A stretch of 64,000 nucleotides of DNA from Candidatus Hepatobacter penaei (GTDB lineage Bacteria > Pseudomonadota > Alphaproteobacteria > Holosporales > Hepatobacteraceae): NCBI RefSeq assembly GCF_000742475.1, contig NZ_JQAJ01000001.1:270236-334235 (forward strand), read 5' to 3'. A program made the translations under genes and the position numbers. Position 1 is the stretch's first letter. Every line of letters starts with the position of its first letter. Below the pieces are notes generated by a model. That model made no database searches. It saw only the letters and a list, made by a program, of their open reading frames with translations, and had not been told where the DNA came from. Shown here piece by piece: positions 24,198 through 33,250 of this stretch.

Positions 24198-24395
24198 CTA
24201 CACCCCCTCTTGGTAATGTTGGGGGGACTCAAACACCTGGCTGCAATAAGGACACACTACGCGCCCTGAAGGTTGGAGATTCAAAAACACCACGGGGTGT
24301 CCGTGGCTTCCTTCGCCCTGACAACGGGCAATGGGCATCGAGATGGTGATAGATTCACCATGGCGTTCATGGCGCCCTTGTGATGACTTGATCAT
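24198..24395 (-). CDS. zinc-finger (CHCC, NDUFS6-like) protein
   Basis: A 65-residue protein from the ATG at 24395, which has a strong GGAGGGGGAG ribosome-binding site. The zinc ligands are visible as ARCQGEGSHGHPVVFLNL (Cys, His) and VVCPYCSQVF (Cys-x2-Cys). This small zf-CHCC family is conserved in Alphaproteobacteria and is homologous to the mitochondrial complex I accessory subunit NDUFS6. A link to NADH dehydrogenase in bacteria is plausible but unproven. The gene is transcribed convergently to yebC. Confidence 0.82.
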   Translation of the reverse strand: MIKSSQGRHERHGESITISMPIARCQGEGSHGHPVVFLNLQPSGRVVCPYCSQVFESPQHYQEGV

Positions 24396-24485
24396 AACTC
24401 CCCCTCCAAAAGAAAAAACCAAAGAAGGCCTTTCAGCACCTTGCTTTCAAGTATATACATAAAGAGACAACTAAAGACTAACCAT

Positions 24486-24562
24486 GCGCCCGTAGCTCAG
24501 CTGGATAGAGCGTTGCCCTCCGGAGGCAAAGGTCAGGGGTTCGAATCCCTTCGGGCGTACCA
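24486..24562 (+). tRNA. tRNA-Arg (anticodon CCG)
   Basis: A 77-nt tRNA with encoded CCA. The acceptor is GCGCCCG/CGGGCGT, the D-stem GCTC/GAGC, and the anticodon stem TTGCC/GGCAA with loop CTCCGGA gives CCG. The T-arm is AGGGG-TTCGAAT-CCCTT. Confidence 0.97.
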
Positions 24563-24594
24563 GCCCTTTGTTTTTATGATTTGTGATAAGCCCC

Positions 24595-26853
24595 ATGACC
24601 ACACTTCCGCCGCCTGAACAACAGCCCCCCTCTCCCCAAACCCGTTTGTGGACGCAAATAAACAAGCTGAACCCCTCGCAGCGCCAAGGGGTGGAAACAA
24701 CAGAAGGCCCCGTGCTGATTTTGGCCGGTGCGGGCACGGGCAAAACAACCGTGCTCACCACACGCTTGGCCTATTTGGCCCTTGAAAAGCAATGTTCTTT
24801 TTCCCATATGTTGGCCGTGACGTTCACCAACAAAGCTGCCAACGAAATGAAGCAGCGCCTCAACGCCTTTTTTGGTGGAGACGATACTTTTTATCCCTGG
24901 GTGGGCACGTTTCACCACATTGGGCTGAAGATATGCCGACGTTATCACGACCTTTTGGGTCTGCCACCCCGCTTTTTGATTATGGATAACGAAGACCAGC
25001 TGCGTCTTCTGAAACAAGTGATGAAAGCCCGTCAGATAGATGAAAAAGCCTATCCGCCCAAATTATTTTCGTGGGCCATTGGTCGCCTGAAAGATCGTGC
25101 CCTCGAACCCCATCAAGTGACGCCCACAGAAGCCACGCGCCTTTTGGGCGCCGACAAAAGTCAATTGCTGATCAGCCTTTATACAGATTATCAACAGGCC
25201 TTGCACCGCTGTGGTGGCGCTGATTTTGGCGATCTGATTCTGTTGTGTCTCAAACTCTTTCGCGAACATCCCGATATTCTACACAGCTATCAGAAAAGGT
25301 TTCGTTATCTGTTGGTGGATGAGTATCAAGATATCAACGTGGCCCAATATGTGTGGCTGCGTTTGCTGGCGGCGGGCGAGCGACCGCATATATGCTGTGT
25401 AGGAGATGATGATCAATCTATTTATGGATGGCGCGGCGCCGAAGTCGACCACATTTTAAAATTCGAGCAGGATTTTCACGGCACCACCTTGATTAAGTTG
25501 GAAGATAACTATCGCTCCACCTCCTCTATCTTGCACGCAGCTTCTGGCTTGATTGATCACAACAAAGGCCGTTTAGGAAAAACACTGCGTGCCGCCGCCA
25601 CACACCCCCAAGAAGAAAAAGTCCGCATCAAAAGCACGACCGACGATAGATCTGAAGCCCGTTTTATTGCCCATGACATCCACACCATGCTTTCAGCTGG
25701 TCATAAACCAACCAGTATCGCCGTTTTGGTGCGGGCCACCTTTCAAACCCGAGCCTTTGAGGAAGCCCTTTTGGGGCTGGGCATTCCCTATCGTCTGGTG
25801 GGATCCACGCGCTTTTATGAGCGCCTTGAAATCAAAGATGCCGTTGCTTATGTAAAACTCATGGTAAACCCCACAGACAATTTGGCCTTTGAGCGGGCCC
25901 TTAGCACCCCCAAACGCGGTGTTGGCGCCACCACCCTTCAAAAGCTTTATGCCCATGCTCGCATGCATAACCTCTCTCTTTGGGAAAGTCTTGAGGATTG
26001 TTTTACCGGCGGTGGCCCTCCCCTCACCAAAAGCGCCTTGGCTAAGTTGATTGCCTTCGTGACGGACATCAAAGCCTGGCAAGCCTTGATGCATGAAGAA
26101 ACCCCTTCCAAAATAGCCGAACATGTGCTTGAGAAATCAGGCTATATGCAACACTGGCGTCACGCGAAAGGGGATGAGGCCCAAGGGCGCCTGGAAAATT
26201 TACGAGAATTGCTGAAGGTGCTGACAGATTTTTCATCCTTAGATGAATTTTTAGAGCACATCAGCCTTGTCACCGACAACACCAAGCAAGAAACGCAAGA
26301 AGCCGTACAACTTATGACCCTCCACACCGCCAAAGGGTTAGAGTTTGATACGGTGTTTCTGCCGGGCTGGGAAGAAAATATTTTCCCTCATCCCAAGGCC
26401 CTAGAAGAATCAGGGGATCGCGGCCTTGAGGAAGAACGACGGCTGGCCTATGTGGGCATTACCCGCGCCAAACGCAAAGCCACCATCACCTATGCCCAGC
26501 GGCGCAGCTTTTTTGGCGGCGGCTGGCAACCCAGCTTTCCCTCACGCTTTTTAGATGAACTGCCAGCTACAGCCATCGAACATGAAAAGCGCATGCCTTA
26601 CATGCCTTCATCAAGAACGCCCTTGTCAGCGTCACAGGCAACCACCCCCCCCTTTTTGAAGACAGGAACACCACTATCCTCTGAAAGCGGCTCCTCTTCA
26701 CCATCAGAAGGTTTTTTTGCAAAAGGTACACCTGTGCTGCACAAGGCGTTTGGTGAGGGCGTCGTTGTAAAGGCAGAAGGCCCCATTATCGTGGTAGATT
26801 TTGTAGGCGTCGGCGTGCGCAAGATCATGGCGCGCTTTTTAGAAAAAAAATAA
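24595..26853 (+). CDS. UvrD/PcrA-type superfamily 1 DNA helicase
   Basis: About 752 residues. It is a 3'-5' SF1A helicase used in excision repair, replication restart and removal of proteins from DNA. Motifs: LNPSQRQGVETTEGPVLILA and Walker A AGAGTGKT, GTFHHIGLKI, Walker B LLVDEYQDIN, GDDDQSIYGWRGA, LEDNYRST, TLHTAKGLEFDTVFLPGWEE and VGITRAKRKATI. The C-terminus has the Tudor-like RNA polymerase-binding element GTPVLHKAFGEGVVVKAEG after a low-complexity linker that contains a C8 run. The ATG at 24595 is taken as the start; GTG at 24583 is possible. It lies 32 nt after tRNA-Arg. Confidence 0.95.
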   Translation: MTTLPPPEQQPPSPQTRLWTQINKLNPSQRQGVETTEGPVLILAGAGTGKTTVLTTRLAYLALEKQCSFSHMLAVTFTNKAANEMKQRLNAFFGGDDTFYPWVGTFHHIGLKICRRYHDLLGLPPRFLIMDNEDQLRLLKQVMKARQIDEKAYPPKLFSWAIGRLKDRALEPHQVTPTEATRLLGADKSQLLISLYTDYQQALHRCGGADFGDLILLCLKLFREHPDILHSYQKRFRYLLVDEYQDINVAQYVWLRLLAAGERPHICCVGDDDQSIYGWRGAEVDHILKFEQDFHGTTLIKLEDNYRSTSSILHAASGLIDHNKGRLGKTLRAAATHPQEEKVRIKSTTDDRSEARFIAHDIHTMLSAGHKPTSIAVLVRATFQTRAFEEALLGLGIPYRLVGSTRFYERLEIKDAVAYVKLMVNPTDNLAFERALSTPKRGVGATTLQKLYAHARMHNLSLWESLEDCFTGGGPPLTKSALAKLIAFVTDIKAWQALMHEETPSKIAEHVLEKSGYMQHWRHAKGDEAQGRLENLRELLKVLTDFSSLDEFLEHISLVTDNTKQETQEAVQLMTLHTAKGLEFDTVFLPGWEENIFPHPKALEESGDRGLEEERRLAYVGITRAKRKATITYAQRRSFFGGGWQPSFPSRFLDELPATAIEHEKRMPYMPSSRTPLSASQATTPPFLKTGTPLSSESGSSSPSEGFFAKGTPVLHKAFGEGVVVKAEGPIIVVDFVGVGVRKIMARFLEKK

Positions 26854-27017
26854 GAGAACAAACGCTAAAAACAATCCTTTGTGCTTTTATAGCTAAAAAA
26901 GAATCGATGTTCTTGCTCTTTTGTGATAGTAGCTTGAAAAAAAGCTTTTTTGTGCAAGAAATCACACACGTGTGCTTGCCGAAAAAGCGATAATTCTTGA
27001 TCAACAGTGAGGTTTAT

Positions 27018-28532
27018 ATGAAATTCTTTTTTTTGTTAACCAGTATCTTTTCTTTAAGCGCCTGGCCCATGAATGCTATGGACATAGCCAATCCAGAAGC
27101 CACAGATGGGGCGAGCATCACGCCAAACCACCCCGCTTGCGCAGAAAAAGACACGCCCTTTCCCCCCTCACTGAAAGGAAAAGTGACGCCGGCTCTTATC
27201 ATTCCTGGCGATTGTGTGTCGGATGGGGAAAGAAAGGCATCTATGCTTTATATCACGTACAAGGATGATCTGTGTCAAATCCGCTATGTAGACACGCCTC
27301 AAGAACTTACTGCTCTCGCTGGGGCCATCCAAAGACAAGCTGGAGAGGTGATTGTGACTGATGCATCATACACCTCCTCTCAGACCCTCGATGACCTTTT
27401 TCATTGGCTCATCACCCCGCTCACAACCCAAAAAAAAATACCTGCCATGCCAGAATATACTCTTTTCATCAATGACCCCATAGCCTTGGCTGACCCAAAA
27501 CATGCCCTTAACAGCCAAAAACTAACCCATGTGATATTCACAAAAAGTAATCGTACACCTCATCGCCTGCGCTACCTTTCTGCCCCCCTCACCTCGATCA
27601 CCTATGTTACCATAAGTAAACCTCTTTTTTGGGATGTGGAGCGCTTTCCCAAGCTCAATCACGTTCACACACAGGCATCTCCTTTTTTCTTCCCAGGTTA
27701 CTTTTTAAACACGTCCATTGTGCATGATGCGTCTTGGAAAAACATTGCCCCTTCGTTTGCCTATGCCGGTGCCTATGTGGGATACGGAGATTTGGGTCAA
27801 CAACCGCGCACCGGCGTCAAAAGCCACATAGCGTTCTTTGCACACGGAGAAGATCCATGGGGCATTGGCGCACAGCACTGTACTGTAACCTATCCTGGTC
27901 TTAGAAAAAATTCTTCTATAAATAGTGTGCCTGAGTATAGCCCCACAAATTCTGCAAAGATAAATTACTGGAACGGTCTTCCCGATGAAATGGTGAGGAG
28001 AGTTATAGAAATACTTTCTGGTAGAGATGTGATCGCCTTCAAAAACACTTGCAAACGCTTTGAGAGAATTGTCTTGGGCAAAAGAAGTAACAAAAAGTTT
28101 TATCAAGACATACTGGCCCACACTTCGGGCTTCGATCTTCCAAAAAATGCGAAAAATGCTTTGTTTGAAGCGCCTTTTGTCACCATTAGCAATAATCTAG
28201 AAGTCCGCAGTAAAGAGGGGCTTTTTGACTGTACGCTTTCTCTACCCTACGACCAGGATGTGATAACACAAAAAAATATTCGTGCAGGTTTTAACATTCA
28301 CATCCTTTCAGACATCGCTTCTTGCAAGCAAGATCAATCCTTTTATCAACGCATTGAACTCACCCTGTTTCCCGGCGACCAACCTCAGAAAAAATTGCTA
28401 ACGGTGGGGCCCTTTTATCGACATGTCCTTGAAGGAGGAAACGCCCGTTTCGAACTTTTGCGCCAGCTTCAGTTGATCATGGTCTCTTCAAAACTCATAG
28501 CTGACGACTGGCATGCCAAACACGCTGCGTAA
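27018..28532 (+). CDS. secreted F-box protein (candidate effector)
   Basis: About 504 residues from the ATG at 27018, preferred over the TTG at 26997 because it starts a signal peptide (MKFFFLLTSIFSLSAWPMNA). An F-box-like motif lies at about residues 316-355: LPDEMVRRVIEIL, then GRDVIAFKNTCKRFERIVLG. F-boxes recruit targets to SCF ubiquitin ligases in eukaryotes, and bacteria with F-boxes normally use them as host-directed effectors. The N-terminal 300 residues and the C-terminal 140 residues are unrecognised. A second F-box gene lies 2.6 kb downstream. Host delivery by Sec plus another route is inference. Confidence 0.75.
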   Translation: MKFFFLLTSIFSLSAWPMNAMDIANPEATDGASITPNHPACAEKDTPFPPSLKGKVTPALIIPGDCVSDGERKASMLYITYKDDLCQIRYVDTPQELTALAGAIQRQAGEVIVTDASYTSSQTLDDLFHWLITPLTTQKKIPAMPEYTLFINDPIALADPKHALNSQKLTHVIFTKSNRTPHRLRYLSAPLTSITYVTISKPLFWDVERFPKLNHVHTQASPFFFPGYFLNTSIVHDASWKNIAPSFAYAGAYVGYGDLGQQPRTGVKSHIAFFAHGEDPWGIGAQHCTVTYPGLRKNSSINSVPEYSPTNSAKINYWNGLPDEMVRRVIEILSGRDVIAFKNTCKRFERIVLGKRSNKKFYQDILAHTSGFDLPKNAKNALFEAPFVTISNNLEVRSKEGLFDCTLSLPYDQDVITQKNIRAGFNIHILSDIASCKQDQSFYQRIELTLFPGDQPQKKLLTVGPFYRHVLEGGNARFELLRQLQLIMVSSKLIADDWHAKHAA

Positions 28533-28704
28533 GCCCCTTACATAACACACCCATAGCCTTGGAGACGGTGTGTGGACACCCTCCTTGGCTTCCCTTTTAA
28601 ACTCGGTGCAGCCTTCTTGCCTCCTGTGAGGATGCTGACCACCCTTGCAGCTCACACGATTATTGATGTTGGAGTTCGGGACACATCCATGACCATGAAA
28701 CGTG

Positions 28705-29625
28705 TCAGGTGTTGAGTTTTTCTTTAATCTCTTGCAATGTTAGCCGACGTTTTTTCATTTTTTGAATGGTCAACACATCTTGCACGGCTTCTTCCGCATA
28801 AAGATGATACCCCGCCTGCGTGATGCTGGCCGCTTTGAGCAACCCTTCCTTTGTCCAATAACGCAGCGTAGGAACCGTTTCCCCCACACGCTTGGCCAAC
28901 GCGCCAATTTTCACCCATGCTTGATCTACATCTGTTTCGGGAAGAGGTTCTTTTTTAACCACCCGCAAGGGGGAAACTGGCGAGGATGGTGAAACTGGCG
29001 GCGGCGTAAACGTCGTGGCGGCTTCCACCCCTTCGGCCAGAAGGGCAAGCAGAGCCTCCTTGTTTCCCCGAAAAGGCTTTGAGAGTAACGGAGGCGGATA
29101 TCCATGTCGCAAAAGCACCAGTGTAGCCATCCATTGAGCAAGGTCCGTAGTGCGTCCCTCAAAGGGTTGAATTAACAAAAGCGCATGGGCAGACTCTGCG
29201 GCAAGCCACAAGGGAGAATCTTCAGCTGAGGCAAGCCAAGAAAAAAACTGTGTCAACAAGGGATCGATATCTTTAGCTGGCACCACCTTGACACCCATGC
29301 CGCCATCCCCTTGACTTTGGCGCCAAGACAAAGGGGCAATGCCCAACAAGGCGGCCAACCCAAAAAGGTCTTTCTTGTCTAAGGTTCCACCCTTATGATG
29401 CGCGCACCACCTCAGCAACGCTAGCGCGGAAAAAAACGCGTTCACGTCACGAGGTTTATCAACCGTGACGGCCTCTTGCCCTTCGCGCAAGGCCATGGCT
29501 TTTTGAAAAGAAAGCGAAGGCGCCCATTCTAATGATTTGGCCACAAGAAGTGTGTCCCACAATTCATGGTCCTTAGAAAAAGAAACTGCTTTTTTTTGTT
29601 TTTCTTCTATATCCTGCCACTTCAT
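28705..29625 (-). CDS. Fic-like domain (inactive-looking) fused to a MerR-type DNA-binding domain
   Basis: About 306 residues. Residues about 85-190 have the Fic/DOC layout, including the hairpin and the segment SAHALLLIQPFEGRTTDLA followed by TLVLLRHGYPP. In active Fic proteins this is HPFxxGNGR; here the catalytic His is Gln and the GNGR glycine-rich loop is replaced by EGRTTD, so AMPylation is unlikely. Residues about 237-306 are a MerR winged helix (KIGALAKRVGETVPTLRYWT, then AGYHLYAEEAVQDVLTIQKM). It may be a regulator whose Fic-like domain senses a ligand or partner. The ATG at 29625 is taken as the start; one three codons upstream is possible. It lies between two F-box effector genes. 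Confidence 0.7.
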   Translation of the reverse strand: MKWQDIEEKQKKAVSFSKDHELWDTLLVAKSLEWAPSLSFQKAMALREGQEAVTVDKPRDVNAFFSALALLRWCAHHKGGTLDKKDLFGLAALLGIAPLSWRQSQGDGGMGVKVVPAKDIDPLLTQFFSWLASAEDSPLWLAAESAHALLLIQPFEGRTTDLAQWMATLVLLRHGYPPPLLSKPFRGNKEALLALLAEGVEAATTFTPPPVSPSSPVSPLRVVKKEPLPETDVDQAWVKIGALAKRVGETVPTLRYWTKEGLLKAASITQAGYHLYAEEAVQDVLTIQKMKKRRLTLQEIKEKLNT

Positions 29626-29696
29626 GATCAGCACTCTACCCCCCTTGTATGCAATATAGCAATTCCTCTTTCTACACTCTTTTGGTTCTCAGAGTA

Positions 29697-30917
29697 TTAC
29701 GATTTTATGTGAGATGACAGCGAAGGAACAAAAAATCGTACAATCATAAGAAATAGGCCAAGCGCACAAAAATAAAAAGGCATGGGGAATAACGTGCCAT
29801 TATGAAGCAGCCCCATACCCGTTGTTACGCTTGAGATGATGGTATAATAAAAGCACACAAAAAATGAGGCCGCCGTGCCGGACACTTTGCTATACCCCTC
29901 AAGGGCAAGAGACAGGCAGTTAGCAATGGTCAATCCACGTCCAAAAGCGACAATCAGCATACAGAAAAAAGTCAAGATCACATAGCTCATGCGGGAACCA
30001 TCATAAAAATAAAGAAGTGACACCAGTACCGCAAAGATCAAACTTCCTGAAAAAATGATCACCTGGCCCATCCTTAAAATAGTGGAGGATTCATAAAAAT
30101 TATGGAGATATTTTGAGTAACGGTTACCCAAAGAACCTGCTAACGCAAAACCCGCAAGTCCAGCACCGTAGGTCATCGGCGTCAGACCTAACATATTGAT
30201 AAGATAAAACGGGCCTTCGGCGTTATAGCTAAACACAAGGCCATTGGAGATCCCAACGGTGATTCCACAAATAATGATCTTCGGGTCTTTCGCCATGGAA
30301 AGCACCAGTTGTCGCACCATCGCTTTTCCCCGACGCTCTTTATCCAGCGTTTCGGGAAGATGAAAAAAGGCGATGAAGGCCACCATCACACCGCACATCA
30401 TCAGGACCAAAAAGATGGCCTGCCAGCTGATATATTGATCGACAAAACCACCAATGAGAGGGCCAATGGCGGGCGCTAATGACAAAATAGAACCAATGGT
30501 TGAAAAAGCTTGGCCACGTTGTCGCCCCCGATAAAGGTCATGTGCCATCGTTTGCCCTAACACCACCCCCACACTGGCCCCTAAGGATTGCACAATACGC
30601 CCCACAAAAAGCGAGGTAATGCTTGTGGATAAAAAGCACAATAAACACCCCACAATATATGTCAAAAACCCGCCAAACAAAATGGGCCTGCGGCCATATT
30701 GATCTGACAGACGCCCCCATAGGATTGTGCCCAAAGCTGTCCCTACAAAATAAATGGACAATGTATATTCAATCCAGGCACTCGGGACATTCAGGTTGTT
30801 GGCAATATTCGGAAGTGCCGGCGTGTACATGGTTTCCGACAAAATAGGAAACCCTGCAACCATGGCAATCAGCCAGACAGAAGGCACCGCACCAGTAGGA
30901 AAATGTTTTTGTAACAA
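29697..30917 (-). CDS. MFS drug-resistance-type exporter (Bcr/CflA family)
   Basis: A 406-residue major facilitator protein with about 12 hydrophobic segments. Motif A, GRLSDQYGRRPILFGG, lies between helices 2 and 3. VGRIVQSLGASVGVVLGQTM and SLAPAIGPLIGGFVDQYISW (motif C) are typical of proton-driven Bcr/CflA drug exporters. The substrate is unknown. The longest frame starts with TTG without a clear ribosome-binding site, so the true start may be slightly downstream. It lies next to the Fic-like/MerR gene in the same direction, 71 bp apart, and could be regulated by it. Confidence 0.88.
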   Translation of the reverse strand: MLQKHFPTGAVPSVWLIAMVAGFPILSETMYTPALPNIANNLNVPSAWIEYTLSIYFVGTALGTILWGRLSDQYGRRPILFGGFLTYIVGCLLCFLSTSITSLFVGRIVQSLGASVGVVLGQTMAHDLYRGRQRGQAFSTIGSILSLAPAIGPLIGGFVDQYISWQAIFLVLMMCGVMVAFIAFFHLPETLDKERRGKAMVRQLVLSMAKDPKIIICGITVGISNGLVFSYNAEGPFYLINMLGLTPMTYGAGLAGFALAGSLGNRYSKYLHNFYESSTILRMGQVIIFSGSLIFAVLVSLLYFYDGSRMSYVILTFFCMLIVAFGRGLTIANCLSLALEGYSKVSGTAASFFVCFYYTIISSVTTGMGLLHNGTLFPMPFYFCALGLFLMIVRFFVPSLSSHIKS

Positions 30918-31152
30918 CCGACGTCAACACAAAAGGGGAACTTATCCTTAGGAAACGACAAAAAAAGCGTTATGGCAATGCATGAAATTTATCTCTTTTG
31001 GTTACCTGAAATAAAAAGAAGATCTACCATTTATGCGAAGCTAGGTCATTGACCTGCATTACATGTGCACACATCAAAACTCCCACGCTCATTTGGCAAA
31101 ATAAAAGATAAAAAAGTGATATTCATTTTTTTTGACCGACCCTTATCAAGGG

Positions 31153-32853
31153 TTATCCATGCCACGGTAAACCCGACAACTTTACGCCTGCTTTCTCTGC
31201 CAGCGTGCATAATACATTTCTTGTAACTTCGTCCACCCCTTCTGGGGCAAAGGCACCTATATCCAACGATTGCAAATGGGCCTCTTTCAAAAAGATGACA
31301 CCGAGATGAATCGCTATCACCTCATGCACCTCTTTGAGAAGAATATGATTGTAGCCCACGGACAGTTGGCGTGTGTGAGGCCTGAATTGTGCCAGAAATG
31401 TCTTGACGTGTTGAACGGTGAGCCCGCTGTTTTTCTTATAAACCCGTGAGCTTACGTCCAGATTCTTAATATCAGCCATTTTTGATCCCAAGGCGAGTAG
31501 AACCTTCCCGTTGTTAATACAGTCTTGCAAAATCAGTGTCGCAAGTGATGAGGGTAATTTAACCTCAGATACATCACCGCCCATCCCACGAATACGGTTG
31601 CCCGAAAAGGCCATAGATTCAATGTGGGGCGGCAGAAGTGTGAACCACTCACGCAGCGTCATAGAAAAAGGATGACTTCCACGTGTATGAAAAAGAGGTC
31701 GACTATCCTGTTCATATGAAAAACAGTCTACAATCGTAAGCGTCTTAAGCTTCTCCATGAAAGGAATCTTTTTCAAGAGAAGGTCTTTATCTAGCAGTGC
31801 ACTCTGCAATATAAGCTCTACCAGCTGATCACGCCTTTCAAAAAGAGCGTTTTGTGGTGCCATATAGATATCCCGCACTTCCAGAGAACGTAATGTTTTC
31901 GGAAAAAAGTCACCCATATGAAAAAACAAGGTCTGTTCTTGCCACTTATTGTCATGGCTTTTCCTATCATCCACATTGGCGTCGATACTGAGCAACTCTA
32001 GAGGTTTATTCTTAATTGTTTCCCCCAGCGTCCTCATCGCATCTAAATAGGACCTGAATGTCTCTAAAGGATAAAAAGCAGCATCTGATAGCTCAGTAGA
32101 CTCAAAAGAAAGTCTCTTCAACAAGGGCATTTTGGAAAGAATATTATTCAAACATCTAAGTTTTTGACCTCGTTCAATTCCGCTGCTCTCGCTTTCGGTA
32201 AAACTGACCTCCCACATCTCAAAAGATGTCAAGCCGTTCAAAAAGAAAGGAGCATTCTCAGATACCTTATCTATAGAAGACAGTAACTCTGAAATACCTT
32301 CATCATGATATAAAATACCTGGACTGTAAAAAAGGTTGAGTTTTTTCAGAGGATGCTTTTTTCGGGCTAATATCGTAGACAGATATGAAATTTTTTTCAT
32401 CATATCTTGAGATGACTTATTCCACATAAGCTGCCATGGAGCCAGCGGGATGAAAGAATTTTCAGAAACATTGTCGAGATGGATATCTAAAAATTTGCGA
32501 TAAGGTAAAACGCGGGCATGAACAATGTCTCGAAACCGCTTGCATGTAGATGTGATGTTTTTCACATCTGTGCTATCTTCAATGGCAAGATCAATGATTT
32601 TATCCAACATTTCAGCCGGCAGCATTTCTATAGGAGAGCGGCCCTGATACTGCCTTATTTCACAAGATAAGCCGTGTGCTGTTGATTCTTTTTGTAAGCA
32701 TTCAGAAGGTGCCGAGCGTTTTTTAGAGGACGGCTCTGCTAACATCTCAGGATGAAGATTACTTACCTTATCAAAAGTGCGTCTTGTTGCAAATAAAGAA
32801 AGGGATGAAGATAAACAGACACACAAAAAAAGAACAATATACATAAAAAACAA
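31153..32853 (-). CDS. secreted F-box protein with LRR-like repeats (candidate effector)
   Basis: A 566-residue protein. A signal peptide (MYIVLFLCVCLSSSLSLFA) precedes a short basic linker and an F-box-like motif at about residues 77-125: IEMLPAEMLDKIIDLAIED, then NITSTCKRFRDIVHARVLPY. The remaining 430 residues show irregular leucine-rich spacing (LKRLSFESTELSDAAF; LRSLEVRDIYM; LKTLTIVDC; LATLILQDCINNG; LQSLDIGAF), reminiscent of F-box/LRR substrate receptors. By analogy it may tether host substrates to a host SCF ligase. Its AT-richer sequence compared with its neighbours is compatible with acquisition by transfer. Not similar to the other F-box protein outside the F-box. Confidence 0.75.
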   Translation of the reverse strand: MFFMYIVLFLCVCLSSSLSLFATRRTFDKVSNLHPEMLAEPSSKKRSAPSECLQKESTAHGLSCEIRQYQGRSPIEMLPAEMLDKIIDLAIEDSTDVKNITSTCKRFRDIVHARVLPYRKFLDIHLDNVSENSFIPLAPWQLMWNKSSQDMMKKISYLSTILARKKHPLKKLNLFYSPGILYHDEGISELLSSIDKVSENAPFFLNGLTSFEMWEVSFTESESSGIERGQKLRCLNNILSKMPLLKRLSFESTELSDAAFYPLETFRSYLDAMRTLGETIKNKPLELLSIDANVDDRKSHDNKWQEQTLFFHMGDFFPKTLRSLEVRDIYMAPQNALFERRDQLVELILQSALLDKDLLLKKIPFMEKLKTLTIVDCFSYEQDSRPLFHTRGSHPFSMTLREWFTLLPPHIESMAFSGNRIRGMGGDVSEVKLPSSLATLILQDCINNGKVLLALGSKMADIKNLDVSSRVYKKNSGLTVQHVKTFLAQFRPHTRQLSVGYNHILLKEVHEVIAIHLGVIFLKEAHLQSLDIGAFAPEGVDEVTRNVLCTLAEKAGVKLSGLPWHG

Positions 32854-33250
32854 TACTCACTCACAACATAACTAGTTTTGCCGCAGGCATGAATATTGTA
32901 GCATAAAAGGCAAGACTCAAATCAAATGTTTTTTATAAGTGCTTGAGAACGCTCAGCTTGGCACAAGAAGAAATATTTTTTTCTACAACCCAGTAGGACG
33001 GAATAAAATTGTTTCTCCATAATGGACAAGAATTAAGAAAGAAAACGAAGATTAAAAAAGTCTTTACGCATACCGCTCCTGCGTATGTATTAAGGCAGAG
33101 TGTGATTGTTACGGCATCTCAAGCAACCTTTTAACCCTGCACGAAAGGCTATTATGCATGGAGATATATAAGGCCTTTTAGGTCACCAGTCATGCTAATC
33201 ACAAGAGACAACGAGCCCTCGTATCTTTGGAAATACGTGAGAAAAACCGG
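32854..33250. other. 397-bp gap without a gene between lon and the F-box gene
   Basis: AT-rich sequence. On the minus strand TTGAGT and CAATAT around 32890-32925 could be a promoter for the F-box gene. No frame of useful length, no tRNA-like structure and no convincing terminator were seen. hupB, which follows lon in many Alphaproteobacteria, is not here. Confidence 0.5.

Noticed and set aside
26968..26977. Palindrome CACACGTGTG upstream of the first F-box gene, considered as an operator
   Set aside because: Single occurrence noted, no partner site, and such 10-bp palindromes arise by chance.
33060..33110. Hairpin-like GCATAC...GTATGT after lon, considered as a terminator
   Set aside because: Stem is short and no T-run follows on the lon strand.
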